Shown here in pieces: positions 34,649 through 46,316 of a DNA stretch of 64,000 bases. Origin of the DNA: Stereocaulon alpinum. Taxonomy: Eukaryota; Ascomycota; Lecanoromycetes; Lecanorales; Stereocaulaceae. A program made the translations under genes and the position numbers. The notes below the pieces were generated by a model. It ran no database searches. It was not told where the DNA came from and saw nothing but the letters and a program-made list of their open reading frames with translations. How positions within the stretch are numbered: position 1 is the stretch's first letter; every line of letters begins with the position of its first letter. Location: assembly GCA_018257865.1 (NCBI GenBank), contig JAEUBA010000013.1:372001-436000 (forward strand), given 5' to 3'.

Positions 34649-36550
34649 ATGATCCACACGACGCCCATCTCCTTCCACAAAGGAGAGCAAAAGGTTCAAA
34701 AGCTACTACATGTCCCTAGTCAAGATAACCCAACCTCTCCTGGCCTGAGCCCACATGCTACGCGCTTGCTGCATTTGTCTTCTTTGATAGCTATCGGGAC
34801 CGCAGACAATGAGGGTCGTCCATGGACCACACTTTTAGGAGGTGAACCTGGCTTTGCACGATCGTTGGGCCAAGCAATGGTTGGAGTCAAGACTGTGGTG
34901 GACAGAAAACATGACCCTGTCATAGAAATTTTGGTAGGCGGCCAAAATGATGGAGAAGTGCGGGAGGTGGGAAAGGGCGGCCGATTGGTGTCTGCGTTGG
35001 GTATTCATTTAGCCACCAGAGACCGTATCAAACTATGGGGTAAAATGGTCGCTGGTGCATTGGGACACCATGGGCCGGAAGCCGAGGAGGAAGACGATGG
35101 GACAGCAGAAGTTCAGCTTGTGTTTGCCATACAACAAAGCCTAGGTAAGCATCTTGGGATGTGACATAAGCTTACTCCAAAGCTCAGACAGTAGCTAGGC
35201 AATTGCCCGAAATATCTGAACAAGAAGAACATTATACCAGCAAAACCTGAACCTTTGTTGTTGTCAGACTCGCCTATCCTGTGTGACCGAGCGCTGGAGT
35301 TGCTAGAAAAGGCGGACATGTTCTTCATCACCTCCCAATACGAGTCCAATATGGGCACAAACCATCGGGGCGGCCCACAAGGCTTCGTTCGTGTGGAACA
35401 GAACCACACGTCAGGGACCGTAATCATCTATCCTGAGCTTAGTGGCAATAGGCTGTACCAGACGCTGGGAAATCTTTACACCAATCCTCGGGCGGGCTTG
35501 GTCTTCCCTGACTTTGACTCCGGAGATGCACTCTACGTCACCGGTACCACCGAGATCGTTATTGGCAAAGACGCAGCCGCAGTATTACCACGCTCGAACG
35601 TTGTTGTCAAGATACATGTGGTAGCTGCTCGCTTAGTCCAACGGAGCCTGGCATTCCGCGGAATTATGGGAGAAAGGTCGCCGTATAATCCACCGGTTCG
35701 GTATCTCACTACTGAGCGCGCTCAAGCGCTTCCCGATGTGCAAGCCAAGAACAGCAAGGTGGCTTACGCAAACCTCTTGGCCAGGGACTTGCTCACACCT
35801 ACTATTGCACGGTTTAGATTTGGGGTTTCGGATCCTGAAGCAGCAGGACGATGGAAGCCGGGGCAGTATGTTGCGTTGGCCTTCGAAGACGAGTTATCAC
35901 TTGGGTACAGCCACATGAGAGATGATGATCCCAAAAGTCTGAACGATGACTACGTGCGAACCTTCACTGTGTCATCAGCGTCCGGTGGTAGCCCGTCACC
36001 CAGTGGTAGCCTCCCTGACGACGAGTTCGAGATTACTATTCGAAACGTTGGGGTTGTCACGAACTTCATGTTCCGACAGAATATTAGAGCTGGGCTTGAA
36101 GTTCCATTGAAAGGTTTTGGGGGTGCCTTCACCATCGAGCAAGGTCCTGACGAGATAGTCCCATTCATTGCTGGAGGCATAGGGATCACTCCCTTGCTCG
36201 CTCACTTATCCTCCCTGGATTTGCGTCGCATACGATTGTTCTGGACTATCAACATTCGCGACATTAACATGGTGTTTGATACGTTCTCTCGATATCCTTC
36301 TTTAGCTCAATCCACCAGGGTTTTTGTTTCACGGATTGGTGAGCTTTCTTCCGCAGAAAGCGAAGAGATGACCAAAAAGCTCGATTTGGCCGGAGCTCAT
36401 ATTCATCTTAGACATATGCTAGCTTCCGATGTTGAAGGACATCAGGATTTGGCTTCAACCTGGTACCTGTGTGCAGGTGCTCCTCTCCGCAAATCTCTTC
36501 TGACGTGGTTGTCAGGTAGGAAGGTTCTGTACGAGGACTTCAACTATTAA
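34649..36550 (+). CDS. PNPOx-like split barrel fused to FAD/NAD oxidoreductase
   Basis: Two exons, 34649-35144 and 35199-36550; 615 aa. Residues about 1-330 resemble the flavin-binding split barrel of pyridoxamine-5'-phosphate-oxidase-like proteins (LLHLSSLIAIGTADNEGRPWTTLLGGEPGF; LEKADMFFITSQYESNMGTNHRGG; NLYTNPRAGLVFPDF). Residues about 350-615 form a ferredoxin-reductase-like module: FAD part RWKPGQYVALAFED and YVRTFTVSSA, then NAD part PFIAGGIGITPLLAHL, and C-terminal WYLCAGAPLRKSLL. No [2Fe-2S] ferredoxin domain or globin is present. The fusion suggests electrons pass from NAD(P)H via FAD to a second flavin, or a small substrate, in the barrel. Substrate unknown. Soluble, with no targeting signal seen. 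Confidence 0.87.
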
Positions 36551-36816
36551 TTTTAGGGCGGATTGCTGAATATCCAACGGAGTCTATGCCCTCGGAAGTC
36601 CTCTCAATGTTTTAAGGACCTTATGCGACAATCGATGAAACAGGATTGGTCCGTTACGTTCTCCTACTGTACGAAGATAGTCTGCATGTTTTAAGCTTAA
36701 GCGCAGCATTGCCGACAAGAGTTGCACTAGATGAAATTGATAATGATACAAGGGACACTGCCGCAAAGACATAAATTCCGAGACACACTGCAGATTATTC
36801 TTTGAGCGACACGTTG

Positions 36817-37242
36817 ATGCACATCATGTTTTGCTCGCTGCCAATACTGGCTTTGATCCTAGTGCAGTATACCGCAATTACTTTGGCAGCTCCCGAACCT
36901 TACACCAACGTCGCTATGGGGTCATCGGCATCTGAAGCTTCAGCAGAAATGGATATCGCACTGGGTAACTTGATAAAGCCTCGCGATGATACTGAAAGTA
37001 AAGATTCGCCAAGTATCCTGATGGAACGCCGTCAGTACAGTCAATTCATCGAGCATTATGGGCAATTCAATCTACCTTGCAACATATCAGCAGTCAACGT
37101 TACGCTGGCTATTAAGTATGTCACTCATTCAACCTTCGATATGAAGCGTCGAGGCTGATGAGCTGTTTGATATAGGCATGCAGCGCCACAACTCAGTGTC
37201 ATTGATCTTAAGTGGATCCTTCAAGCATTACGTGGCTTATGA
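36817..37242 (+). CDS. Small secreted protein, possibly Kex2-processed
   Basis: Two exons, 36817-37115 and 37176-37242 (60-bp intron, GTATGT..ATAG); 121 aa. The N-terminus MHIMFCSLPILALILVQYTA-ITLA-AP is a clean signal peptide. The middle is Ser/Glu/Asp-rich. A dibasic site in S-I-L-M-E-R-R (about residue 72) could be cut by a Kex2-type protease, releasing a C-terminal part with two N-glycosylation sequons (NIS, NVT). There is one Cys in the mature part, so it is not a disulfide-rich effector. No family recognised. It lies 270 bp after the oxidoreductase gene on the same strand. Confidence 0.6.
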
Positions 37243-37709
37243 GTGGGCAGTTGGACCGATGACGCTCTAAAGCAATTCAGGCAACTATAGCATACTGCGA
37301 TCAATGATCAAGACGTAGTAATGTTGCTGAGAGACGTGGTCACTATTGTAAATAGCATTCGGAGGCCTGGGCACATCTGCACATCCCAGATATTGTGGTA
37401 TTATAAGCCATCAGTTGATAGGTCTGATCTTGACCCCTATCAAGTTATATCATACCTAGTTATTCCACGGTACCTTACAGTACTTGATAGACCGACCGAG
37501 GCTTCTAGATAACAATCTTCAGGGCTTAGGGCTTGGAAAGTCTAAGCGAGCCCCTTTAGCAGCTGTCAGGGACTGAAAGCGTGGAAAGTTTATTGGCAAT
37601 CAAAGGCTGAGTCTTGAAATGAAAACACAAGCTCCATCAAGCAACAAATCCCTCCCCAACAGCTCGTGAGAGCCTCATAATACATAAGAACGAGTGCTGA
37701 AACGTTGCC
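37243..37709. other. Spacer
   Basis: 470 bp before the GDP-mannose pyrophosphorylase-like gene. Promoter region presumed. Nothing else recognised. Confidence 0.5.
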
Positions 37710-39196
37710 ATGGCGAGTCTCAAAGTCCCATCCCGCCAGGCCAATGGTACTACAGCTTCGACAAAAGCTGTCATTCTCGTAAGCTAACCCCCATGCCTAG
37801 AGAAGGCAATCGAGCTCATCATTGTCTAGGTCGGCGGCCCTTCAAGAGGAACTCGGTTTAGACCACTCTCATTGGACCTGCCTAAGGTCAGCATCACCAT
37901 CGAACATCCAGACCACGTCAAGTTGACATCCTACAACAGCCTCTTTTCGATGTAGCTGGTCACCCAATCATATGGCATTGCCTCCAAGCTGTTGCTAAAG
38001 TGCCAGGCATTCGAGAAGTTATTCTAGTAGGCTATTACGAGGAACACGTCTTTAGGGACTTCATCAAAGACTCCGCAAGGGAGCTGCCCCAAATCCGCAT
38101 ACAATACCTTCGCGAATATCAAGCTTTAGGCACAGCAGGTGGCCTCTACCATTTCCGAGATGCCATTCTCAAAGGTGGCCCAGAGCGCTTCTTTGTGCTC
38201 AATGCTGATGTCTGCTGCTCTTTCCCGCTCGGGCAAATGCTCAAGCTGTTCGAGGAGAAGAATGCAGAGGCCGTGATCCTAGGGACGAGAGTCAGCAATG
38301 ATGCAGCCACCAATTTTGGGTGCATTGTCTCGGACCCCCAGACGAAACGAGTCCTCCATTATGTCGAAAAGCCAGAATCCCACATCTCGAACCTGATCAA
38401 TTGTGGTGTCTACCTCTTCGCAACGGAAACCATCTTCCCATCGATCAGAAACGCTATCAAGCGCCGGACAGAACGCCCACGTCTCGTTTCGTATCCTTCC
38501 TCCGAGCAACTCGACGCTGCGTTCTTCTCCGAGAAGCTGGAAGATGGAGAGAAGAATGAGGTGCTTCGCCTAGAACAGGACATACTCTCTGACCTGGCCG
38601 ACAGCAATCAATTCTTCGTGCTCGAAACTAAAGATTTCTGGCGCCAGATCAAGACTGCCGGCTCCGCTGTGCCCGCCAATGCGCTCTACCTCCAAAAAGC
38701 CCTCCAGTCACAACCGGAGGAACTCGCAGCTCCATCTGCTAACATCATGCCCCCCGTCTTCATCCACCCTACTGCGATAGTCGATCCCACCGCCAAGCTT
38801 GGACCAAATGTCTCCATCGGCCCACGTGCTATAATTGGTGCTGGCGTACGTGTCAAGGAGTCCATTGTACTGGAAGACGCTGAGATCAAGCACGATGCTT
38901 GTGTACTGTATTCGATCATTGGGTGGAATAGCCGCGTGGGTGCTTGGGCAAGAGTCGAGGGAACGCCTACGCCTGTTGGGAGTCATACTACAAGCATTGT
39001 CAAGAATGGCGTCAAAGTGCAGAGCATTACCATCCTCGGCAAGGATTGTGGTGTGGGCGATGAAGTGAGGGTGCAGAATTGTGTGTGCTTGCCTAACAAG
39101 GAATTGAAGCGGGTAAGTTCTTCCTGTTTAGTTTTACAAAGTTGCCCGTAAATGCTGATTGATATATAGGATGTGACCAATGAAGTCATTATGTAG
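37710..39196 (+). CDS. GDP-mannose pyrophosphorylase A-like protein
   Basis: Four exons: 37710-37778, 37830-37886, 37940-39112, 39170-39196; 441 aa. The nucleotidyltransferase domain starts AVILVGGPSRGTRFRPLS, with the GGPSRGTRFRPL form typical of GMPPA rather than the catalytic GMPPB. LPKPLFDVAGHPIIWH, QYLREYQALGTAGGLYHF, FVLNADVCCSFPL and HYVEKPESHISNLINCGVY follow. The C-terminal third is a left-handed beta helix of hexapeptide turns (VFIHPTAIVDPTAKLGPNVSI, GPRAIIGAGVRV). In animals GMPPA binds GDP-mannose and inhibits GMPPB. A regulatory role in cell-wall mannan and glycan supply is inferred. The second donor is GTCAGC. Confidence 0.92.
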
Positions 39197-39451
39197 AGGC
39201 GAACAACGGGGCGAAGGTCCGAACATTACGGCCGCATTTCCTCTCAAAACTTGCTTAGTTGAGCATCTAGAGTAGACTAGATACCATTTGCATAGAGATT
39301 AGAGCGATGAATAGACCATTCGCTACTTCTACATGAGTCAAAGGTAGAGACTTGATGAGTCAGTAGTTCTAGTGCGGCTTTGACGCGCTCTGCGCACAGA
39401 AACACTTACTCCCCACGAACTTATTCTTCGTCTCTCGACCACGATATCAAG

Positions 39452-41412
39452 ATGGCAGATCAAGAACCAGCCGGCCAAATGGCCAATTTGCATCTCGACG
39501 AACCCACTGGAGAAATGGTCAGGTAGGTTGACTTCCACTAATTGACATGCTTGTGCTGAAAATACCCAGCAAGAGTGAACTCAAGAAGCGGATCAAGACC
39601 CGTGAGCAAGAAGAAAAGAAGAGGCAGAAGGCCGCTTCGTCTGCCCCCAAGGCGGAGAAGAAAGCAGCGTCTGCCGAGGACCAAGAGAGCGAGCTGACAC
39701 CAAATGTGAATTTCCTTCGGCTTCTCACCTACCAGGCGGGATAATGGCTGACATCCAACCAGCAATACTTTGAAATCCGGTCGCGCAAGGTTCAAGAGCT
39801 TGATAAGGCCGGCAATGCCTTCCCTCACAAATTTCAAGAGAACGTAACGTTGCGTGCGTTCCTCGACAAGTACAAAGACCTAAAGACCGGCGAGCACCTC
39901 AAAGACGTTGAAGTCAGGCTCGCAGGCCGTGTCTATACCAAGAGAGCCTCAGGCTCTAAGCTGGTCTTCTACGATATCCGGAGAAAGCTACTTGGCGTTC
40001 AGATCATGTGTCAAGCGCAGGAGGCGTCAGGTTCAGTACCTTTTGAGGACCAGCATGAGCAAATACGAAGAGGAGATCTTATTGGTGTGATTGGGTACCC
40101 AGGTCGGACAGCTCCTCGAAACCGGCCAGAGGGTGAACTTTCGATCTTCGCGAAGGAAGTTATACTTCTTACACCATGCCTTCACCAAATTCCCTCTGAG
40201 CATTATGGCTTCAAGGACCAAGAGCAACGTTACCGACAGAGGGAACTGGATCTGATTATGAACGACAGGCCTCATCATATCCTTACAGCACGCCACAAAA
40301 TCACTAAATACATACGCAACTTCTTCGACTATAGGGACTTCACTGAGGTGACAACCCCAATGATGAACACCATAGCTGGAGGGGCAACAGCAAAACCTTT
40401 CGTGACGCATCACAATGACCTCAACATGGACCTGTTCATGCGGGTCGCACCCGAGCTTTTCCTAAAGCGCCTACTGGTTGGTGGCATGGACCGTGTCTAC
40501 GAGATTGGAAGGCAATTCAGGAATGAGGGCATAGACCTGACACATAACCCGGAATTCGAGACTTGTGAGTTCTACCAAGCGTACGCAGATGTTTACGATG
40601 TCATGGAGATGACCGAGGATCTCGTTACCGGCATGGTCAAGCATGTTTGCGGCAGCTACGAGACTACCTTCCACACCCAGCATGGCGAGGAGTTTAAAGT
40701 TAACTGGGCGGCTCCTTGGAAGCGTATCGAGATGATACCCGCTCTCGAGGAGGCATGCGGTGAGAGGTTTCCACCACCCACCGAACTTGGCAACGAGGCC
40801 ACCAACGAATTTCTCAAGCGCATGCTCAAGAAGACCAACATTGAATGCTCACCGCCGTTAACAAACGCCCGAATGATTGACAAGCTCGTTGGCGAATTCA
40901 TCGAAGAGAAATGCGTCAACCCCACTTTCATCACTGGCCATCCACAAATGATGTCACCTTTAGCTAAAGCCGATCGCAACACGCCCGGTCTGTGTGAGCG
41001 TTTCGAGGCTTTTGTCTGCAAGAAGGAGATTGTGAACGCGTACACGGAGTTGAACAACCCATTCGACCAGCGCCTACGTTTCGAGGAGCAAGCGAGTCAG
41101 AAGGCACAGGGCGACGATGAGGCACAGTTGGTCGATGAGGCGTTTTGCAGGGCTTTAGAGTTTGGATTGCCACCCACAGGGGGTTGGGGCATGGGCATAG
41201 ATCGCATGGTTATGTTCTTGACGGACAATTACAGCATCAAGGAGGTGCTGGCTTTCCCCTTTATGAAAGAGGAACAAGGGCAGGGCAAGAAGCTGGCAGC
41301 TGAGGAGGTAGGAATCAAGCCCGAGGTTGAGGAGGGTATTGGTCAGTCGAATCCGCCTGTCTCTTATTTGCAACGATCTCATGAATTATATAGGGCACAA
41401 ATAGATGGATGA
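39452..41412 (+). CDS. Cytoplasmic lysyl-tRNA synthetase (class II)
   Basis: Three exons, 39452-39522, 39570-39705, 39763-41412; 618 aa. It has a Lys/Ala-rich N-terminal extension typical of eukaryotic enzymes, an OB-fold anticodon domain (VRLAGRVYTKRASGSKLVFYD-type region), and class II motifs: motif 1 around RNFFDYRDFTEVTTPMM, motif 2 RVYEIGRQFRNEGIDLTH with PEFETCEFYQAYAD, and motif 3 GWGMGIDRMVMFLTD. It charges tRNA-Lys in the cytosol. The 3' end is ambiguous: 41342-41393 looks like a 52-bp intron (GTCAGT..ATATAG), whose removal would end the protein EEGIGHK at 41404 instead of QIDG. Confidence 0.96.
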
Positions 41413-42585
41413 ATATCAGAACCCCAACATAGAATCGGGGCTAAGCATCTCTCGAGCTCACCGAGTTATGGTCTCTACCCCAATGGACCGTCATTGCACA
41501 GGATCCTGCGCAGGAAAAGAATCTTGCCATTGGCAGGAACTGAGCTGTTCCCCCGGCACGAATCCGGGGTGATACCCAGGGGTTTCTCGGGTATAGATGG
41601 CTCCCAGATAGACAATTGAGCTGTTGGCAGGTATGGAGCCGCTCTTGCGCTATGACACAGGGACCGTCGGACATGCGCAATGACCACATAGATAGGCACC
41701 CAAATACACCATGATTGCTACCACGGGTCTCGATCAGGCTCTGTACATTCTGGAGGGGTAACCCGTCGTGCAACGCTGCAATGCTGTTCGAGCCCACTGC
41801 TTCGCTCTGAATGAGTTCGGGACAATGATTCCTTAGTTTTTCCTTTGGAAGGGGCTCGATCCACACTCTCCAACCATACGAGTCCTTCGCCATCTTAATG
41901 GAGCGTGCGTTCACTCGGGACAACATCCTAGTCATTGCCTTTTAACAGAAGGCCGCCCACATCCTCATCATGTTTCACCCCAGGCTGTCACCACCAATGG
42001 TATCCTTCGATACCTTGTATTACGGCCGAATACAAACCTTTCAGATGAATCCGCGCCTGCCGATTTTGCCACCCTAATATTGTCACGCTTGAAACAGTGC
42101 GTCAGCCCTAATAGCCAACCAGAGTGTTGAGAATACGAGCCATTTTTCACTACTCCAGTGCCACCTTTTCAGGAACCCGAAGCTATCCCCTCGGCTCGGA
42201 CTGTTAGGACTTCTTGTTCTGGCTGCGAAGTGAATGAACAGCCGAGGCCTTCAGCGTGACAATTCCCTTCCTAATTGCCTCAGCAACTGCATTTTGCTGG
42301 CTTCACGCGTTTTTGTATCTTGAACACCTATTATACTGTGGCCTGATAACTTATAGAAGCGTGTTTATTGTAACACCAAGATGTCAGTCTTGTCACTCTC
42401 CGGGTAACACTCGTCCTAAGTTCTTTACGTCTTAACAACTTTGAAGTGTCTGCTTGAAATTGGAAGTTGTATCCAGTTCTCCTCCTCTTCTGCAGTTGTT
42501 CACCAACACTCAATATCATTCCATAACCCCTCAGATCCCTCAACATCTTTCTCTTCTCCTTGCTCTTCTCCACCCCACATCTACC
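41413..42585. other. Spacer, possible small minus-strand frame
   Basis: 1.2 kb. A 164-codon frame with ATG on the minus strand (41441-41935) exists but shows no motif, signal or splice support. I leave it uncalled. The rest looks like UTR and promoter. Confidence 0.4.
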
Positions 42586-43870
42586 ATGGCTCAACCACCT
42601 CACAAAACCTTCCAAGAGGTCGTTGTCCATACAGCCAAATGCGAAGAATGCAACAAGCACAACAAAGCCATCATGTACCGCTGCACGGATTGCGGTCATC
42701 AGTTCTGCACACCATGTTGGGTTCAGACGGAAGGTCTGGGAACGCATAGCAAGGCTAGCGACGCTATGCAGCGGCCCACGATACTGCCATATGTCAAGGT
42801 AAACCAGAAGAAGGTGGTAAAGAAGAAGAGCCAGCCCGTCATGAGACCCACGAGAAAGAAGAAGAATGTTATCTCTGATGACGAGGAAGAGGTTGAGGAG
42901 GACGGTAACAATAAGGATGAGGAGATGCGGGATGAGACTCCCGCTGTTGAGAAGATCGTGAGAAAGAAGCGTAGTATCAATGTCAACACGGGTCGTCTTT
43001 CGTCCTCTTCGCACACGCCTCTCACCGGAGAAGTACTCCACTCATTCACAAACTTCCCAAATTCGTAGGCTAACAACTGATAAGGATTCTGCCTCCCTCG
43101 ATCAAGCAAATGACTCACCTATGGGCTTCACAGGCGGCATCGTACCGCACAACACACCTCGCGCTAGCACTTTGATGTCCCCCAACTCCCCTGACGTGAC
43201 TGGCATCGACACACTACTCCGAGCAGCAGCTTCAATTGAATCATTAGCCTCCCAGTCTCCAGCTCCTCACACGCCTTCCACGCCCCGCATGCGCTCGTTG
43301 AAAGCCATCTCCATCGAATCACTCTGCTCGCCATCTCCAGGCCCACAACCCCACACTCCTTCAACGCCACGAACTAGCCGCCTGCCGGATCTAAGCTCTC
43401 ACGCCAACAGCAGCTTCGCTCGTCGCGCCGCCCAGATGCACAACCCGCATTTCATTCCTGAAGAAGAGGAGGACGTCCCTATGTATGATTGTTCTGGGAG
43501 CACTGGATTCGTGCCTCCTAATCCTCTAACTTCTCCTAAGATGAGGAAGAGTAGGTCTGGGAGTCTAGCTGGCGGTAGGGGTTATGGAACTGATTTCGCT
43601 ACACGTATGATGGCGAGGGCCGAGACGGAAAAGGGAGGGAGGCAGATCGACGAGTATCTTAGCCAGGGACGGGAGAGGATGGGTTCCGAGTATGCTAGCT
43701 CACCGCCCAAGCCAACGATTAATCAGAGAAGTGGCGCCATGAGCTTCGGTGAAAATCTCGAGGCTGTGGGTGCGAGGTCGGCGAAGTATGGTGAAACGAA
43801 GCGTGGGTATGGCGATGGGAACGGCGCAGATGGTGAGCTTAAGAATACTGCGGCTGAAAGGGTTAATTAA
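42586..43870 (+). CDS. Protein with N-terminal B-box/zinc-like motif and disordered body
   Basis: Two exons, 42586-43032 and 43085-43870 (52-bp intron with GCTAAC branch); 410 aa. Residues about 18-45 carry CEECN-x4-MYRC-TDCGHQFCTPC-W, a B-box/ZZ-like zinc cluster. A Lys-rich nuclear-signal region (KKVVKKK, RPTRKKK) and an acidic stretch follow. The rest is Ser/Pro-rich, with repeated SIESL motifs each next to HTPSTPR (two copies), suggesting phosphosites or docking motifs. It ends in a Gly/Arg/Ala-rich tail. I recognise no orthologue. A nuclear scaffold or regulator is a guess. Confidence 0.75.
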
Positions 43871-44500
43871 GCTAACGGAAGTCAGGTCGTCTCCAGGAAT
43901 ACCAATACCAACACCAATATCCATACTCACCCACCCGCCCATACCAATATCATCCCAAGGACCCCAGGGTCTAAGCTTGAACATTAATGTCGCTCTCCCC
44001 TAGAAAAGTTGAAGCGTGTCAACGCACCAACACTAAATTGCAACAACTCAAATTCACTCAGTCGCCTACTACATGCATACGTCCCGGAGTCAGGATGGGC
44101 CTTTAATTGGGAATTGGCTTGTTGCGCAATTTTCACTAGCATAATCGGGCAAACCCGAAAACCAGAGTGGAGGCATGCTTTAATTGCATCATTGTATCAT
44201 AATATCTTGCTCTTCATCAAACCGCTTGCCGCAAACATCGGACATCAAGCAATGACAGTACGCCCACATCGCAGTCTATCACGTCCGAGCACCACTTCAT
44301 TTCACTCGCTTAAGACCATTGATCTCGCACTCTAAACCCCCTAAACTCCAAGTCCATCACCCTTCCCACCTCCTTATACCATCCCAACTACCCCATACTC
44401 CTCTTCAACCCCCTCTTAACCTTCGTCCACACCCCATCCTTCACTATGAAAAGATCACCATCAGCTCCCCTCCAACCCACACACCAAACAAAAACAAAAT
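43871..44500. other. Spacer, C-rich to the right
   Basis: 630 bp, C-rich from about 44330. No gene supported on either strand. Confidence 0.45.
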
Positions 44501-44665
44501 CTACTCACAAGGCCTCTCCCCCACCCTCTCCCTCCTCGCATTCTCAGCGTCTTTCTTCTCCTGCTCCTCGGCCTCAAGATGCCGCTTCAGCTCCGCGTAT
44601 CTTGCCATTTCTTCTTGGTTCTGGGGGGAGGTGTTGGCGCCGGGACCGACCCAGCCTGAAGACAT
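44501..44665 (-). CDS. 54-residue conserved-looking mini-protein
   Basis: ATG at 44665 gives MSSGWVGPGANTSPQNQEEM, then an amphipathic helical stretch rich in Ala, Glu, Lys and Arg (RYAELKRHLEAEEQEKKDAENARRERVGER), and stops PCE at 44501. A good donor (GTGAGT) overlaps the last codons, so a short second exon is possible. The short ordered start followed by a highly charged single helix is typical of small organellar or complex-associated subunits, but I recognise no family. It sits in a G-rich/C-rich strand-switch zone, yet its amino-acid make-up is not the low-complexity kind such zones produce. Confidence 0.5.
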   Translation of the reverse strand: MSSGWVGPGANTSPQNQEEMARYAELKRHLEAEEQEKKDAENARRERVGERPCE

Positions 44666-45480
44666 GGTTTCGTTTTGAGCGGAGAGATGGACTTTTCGAT
44701 GAGAGATGGTGGTTGGGTTTTGTTGTTGGGGGAGTGGGAGTGGGAGGAGCTGGGGGTTTTGGGGAGGGATGGGAAGGGTTCGCTTCCTCTTGGGGGTTTG
44801 AGAGAAAGTGATGATGAGGAAAGTAGAGTGCAGGAATGGGATGAGCTCTTTTGCAGGAGATGAGTGAGATAAGGTAGCCAGTCCCTGCGCTGGGATCTCG
44901 CGGTATGATACTCAAAAGGGAAAAGGCTGAAGGGCAGCTAGCACATGGCTACGCGATGTAGGTGTACGCATCTTATTTCAAACCACAGTAATTACACCAA
45001 TGACAAGCTTGTAACTCCCACTGTCGGTATCACATGGTCTTCTCCGTATCCGCCGCGGGGTCATGGTAGGAAAGTTGCCATAACGACTGCCACGCCAGCT
45101 ATCAATCTGCATGCAGGGCAAATCTCCGAACTTGAATAAAGGCAAGGGGCTACTTTCGTCCACGTCGACTTCTTCGACTTCGAATTCGATTAATGGCCAT
45201 TGGCCATCAGACTATCATTGCTACATCAACAAATGTCATATGAGCGAGATGAGGTACCTTCAGGTAGGCTGGAACAGTATTGCGGGGGCCGCCATGCGCC
45301 CTAGCACTTCGCTTCCAGCTTCTAAGACGGGTATGCCCGTAGGGATCTATAGTGGCGATCTTATCAGATCGACCTCTAGCAACTGACGCGCAGTTGGAGC
45401 TGCCTGCAACAAACAACTCGGACATTCATACCGCTCTCAACCATCCTCTCCACCGACCCCCCATTATCTCCATTTCCACC
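44666..45480. other. Divergent spacer
   Basis: 815 bp between the mini-gene (-) and the RING gene (+). The first 200 bp are G-rich. No gene recognised. Confidence 0.45.
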
Positions 45481-46230
45481 ATGGCATCCTACGAAGGTAC
45501 TCGCCCCCCAACCCTTCTCATTCCCAAGATTCCACTAATCTTGTCATTCAGTGGAACACAACGTCCCGAAATCCGACCCAAACGCCCCCTCTAACCCACC
45601 CCGCCGCCCAGACCTCTCCACCTTCTTCTCCACCCTCGAACACGTCGACACATCTAACGTTTCAAATGAACATGCTACGCCTATACCAAGCGATGTCGCT
45701 GCCGCCTTTCGAACGCTGGGGGAAGCGTTTCAGAGAATGAGGATGTATAGAAGTGGGGAGGGGCCGTTGGATGGGATGATTGAGAGTTTACTTGCTGATG
45801 CGGAGACGCCGCCTAAGGAGGTTAAGGGGGTTAGTCAGGGGTTTCTGGATGGTGAGTCAGCTCTCCTGCGCGCAAGATTGAAAGGTGTTGGTCTATGAAA
45901 GCTTGGATAGGCTGTCCAGTTGAGGGTTCCCAAAAAGTGTGGAGGCTAATGAAGTTGAAAACAGAGCTCGAAAGAGTACCCAACAAAATACTGAAGAAAT
46001 CAATGGACTGTCCCATCTGCGGCAACCCCTTCTTAGAAGACGAATACCCTCTCGTCGTCCGCCTACCCTGCAACAGAAACCACATGTTCGATCTAGAGTG
46101 CATAGCACCATGGCTGAAACTCCACGCTACATGCCCACTCGACCGAAAAGACCTAGTGAAAGAGAAGGCACCTCCGCCACCGCCAAAAGACGAAGAAGAG
46201 GACGGCGAGTGGGACGACATGTATGCATGA
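45481..46230 (+). CDS. RING finger protein with RBX1-like Asp ligand
   Basis: Three exons: 45481-45496, 45552-45851, 45965-46230; 193 aa. The start MASYEVEHNVPKSDPNA is followed by a Pro-rich segment and a helical region (AAAFRTLGEAFQRMRMY). The RING lies at about residues 118-165: CPICGNPFLED, then LPCNRNHMFDLECIAPWLKLHATCPLDRKDL. The final ligand position is Asp (CPLD), as in RBX1, and Asp also stands where His is usual (HMFD). So zinc binding is plausible but with two Asp ligands. The tail is KDEEEDGEWDD, acidic. Predicted E3 ubiquitin-ligase component. Its second intron is 113 bp. Confidence 0.85.
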
Positions 46231-46316
46231 CACCAAACAAATGATGTTGTACTTCAAGCGAGCATTTGTTGGCGCAATGGCATATATACTCCGATGATCT
46301 CATCTACATACAACCC

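Noticed and set aside
41441..41935. 164-codon minus-strand frame downstream of lysyl-tRNA synthetase
   Set aside because: No recognisable domain and likely overlaps 3' UTR. Kept only as a note in the spacer entry.
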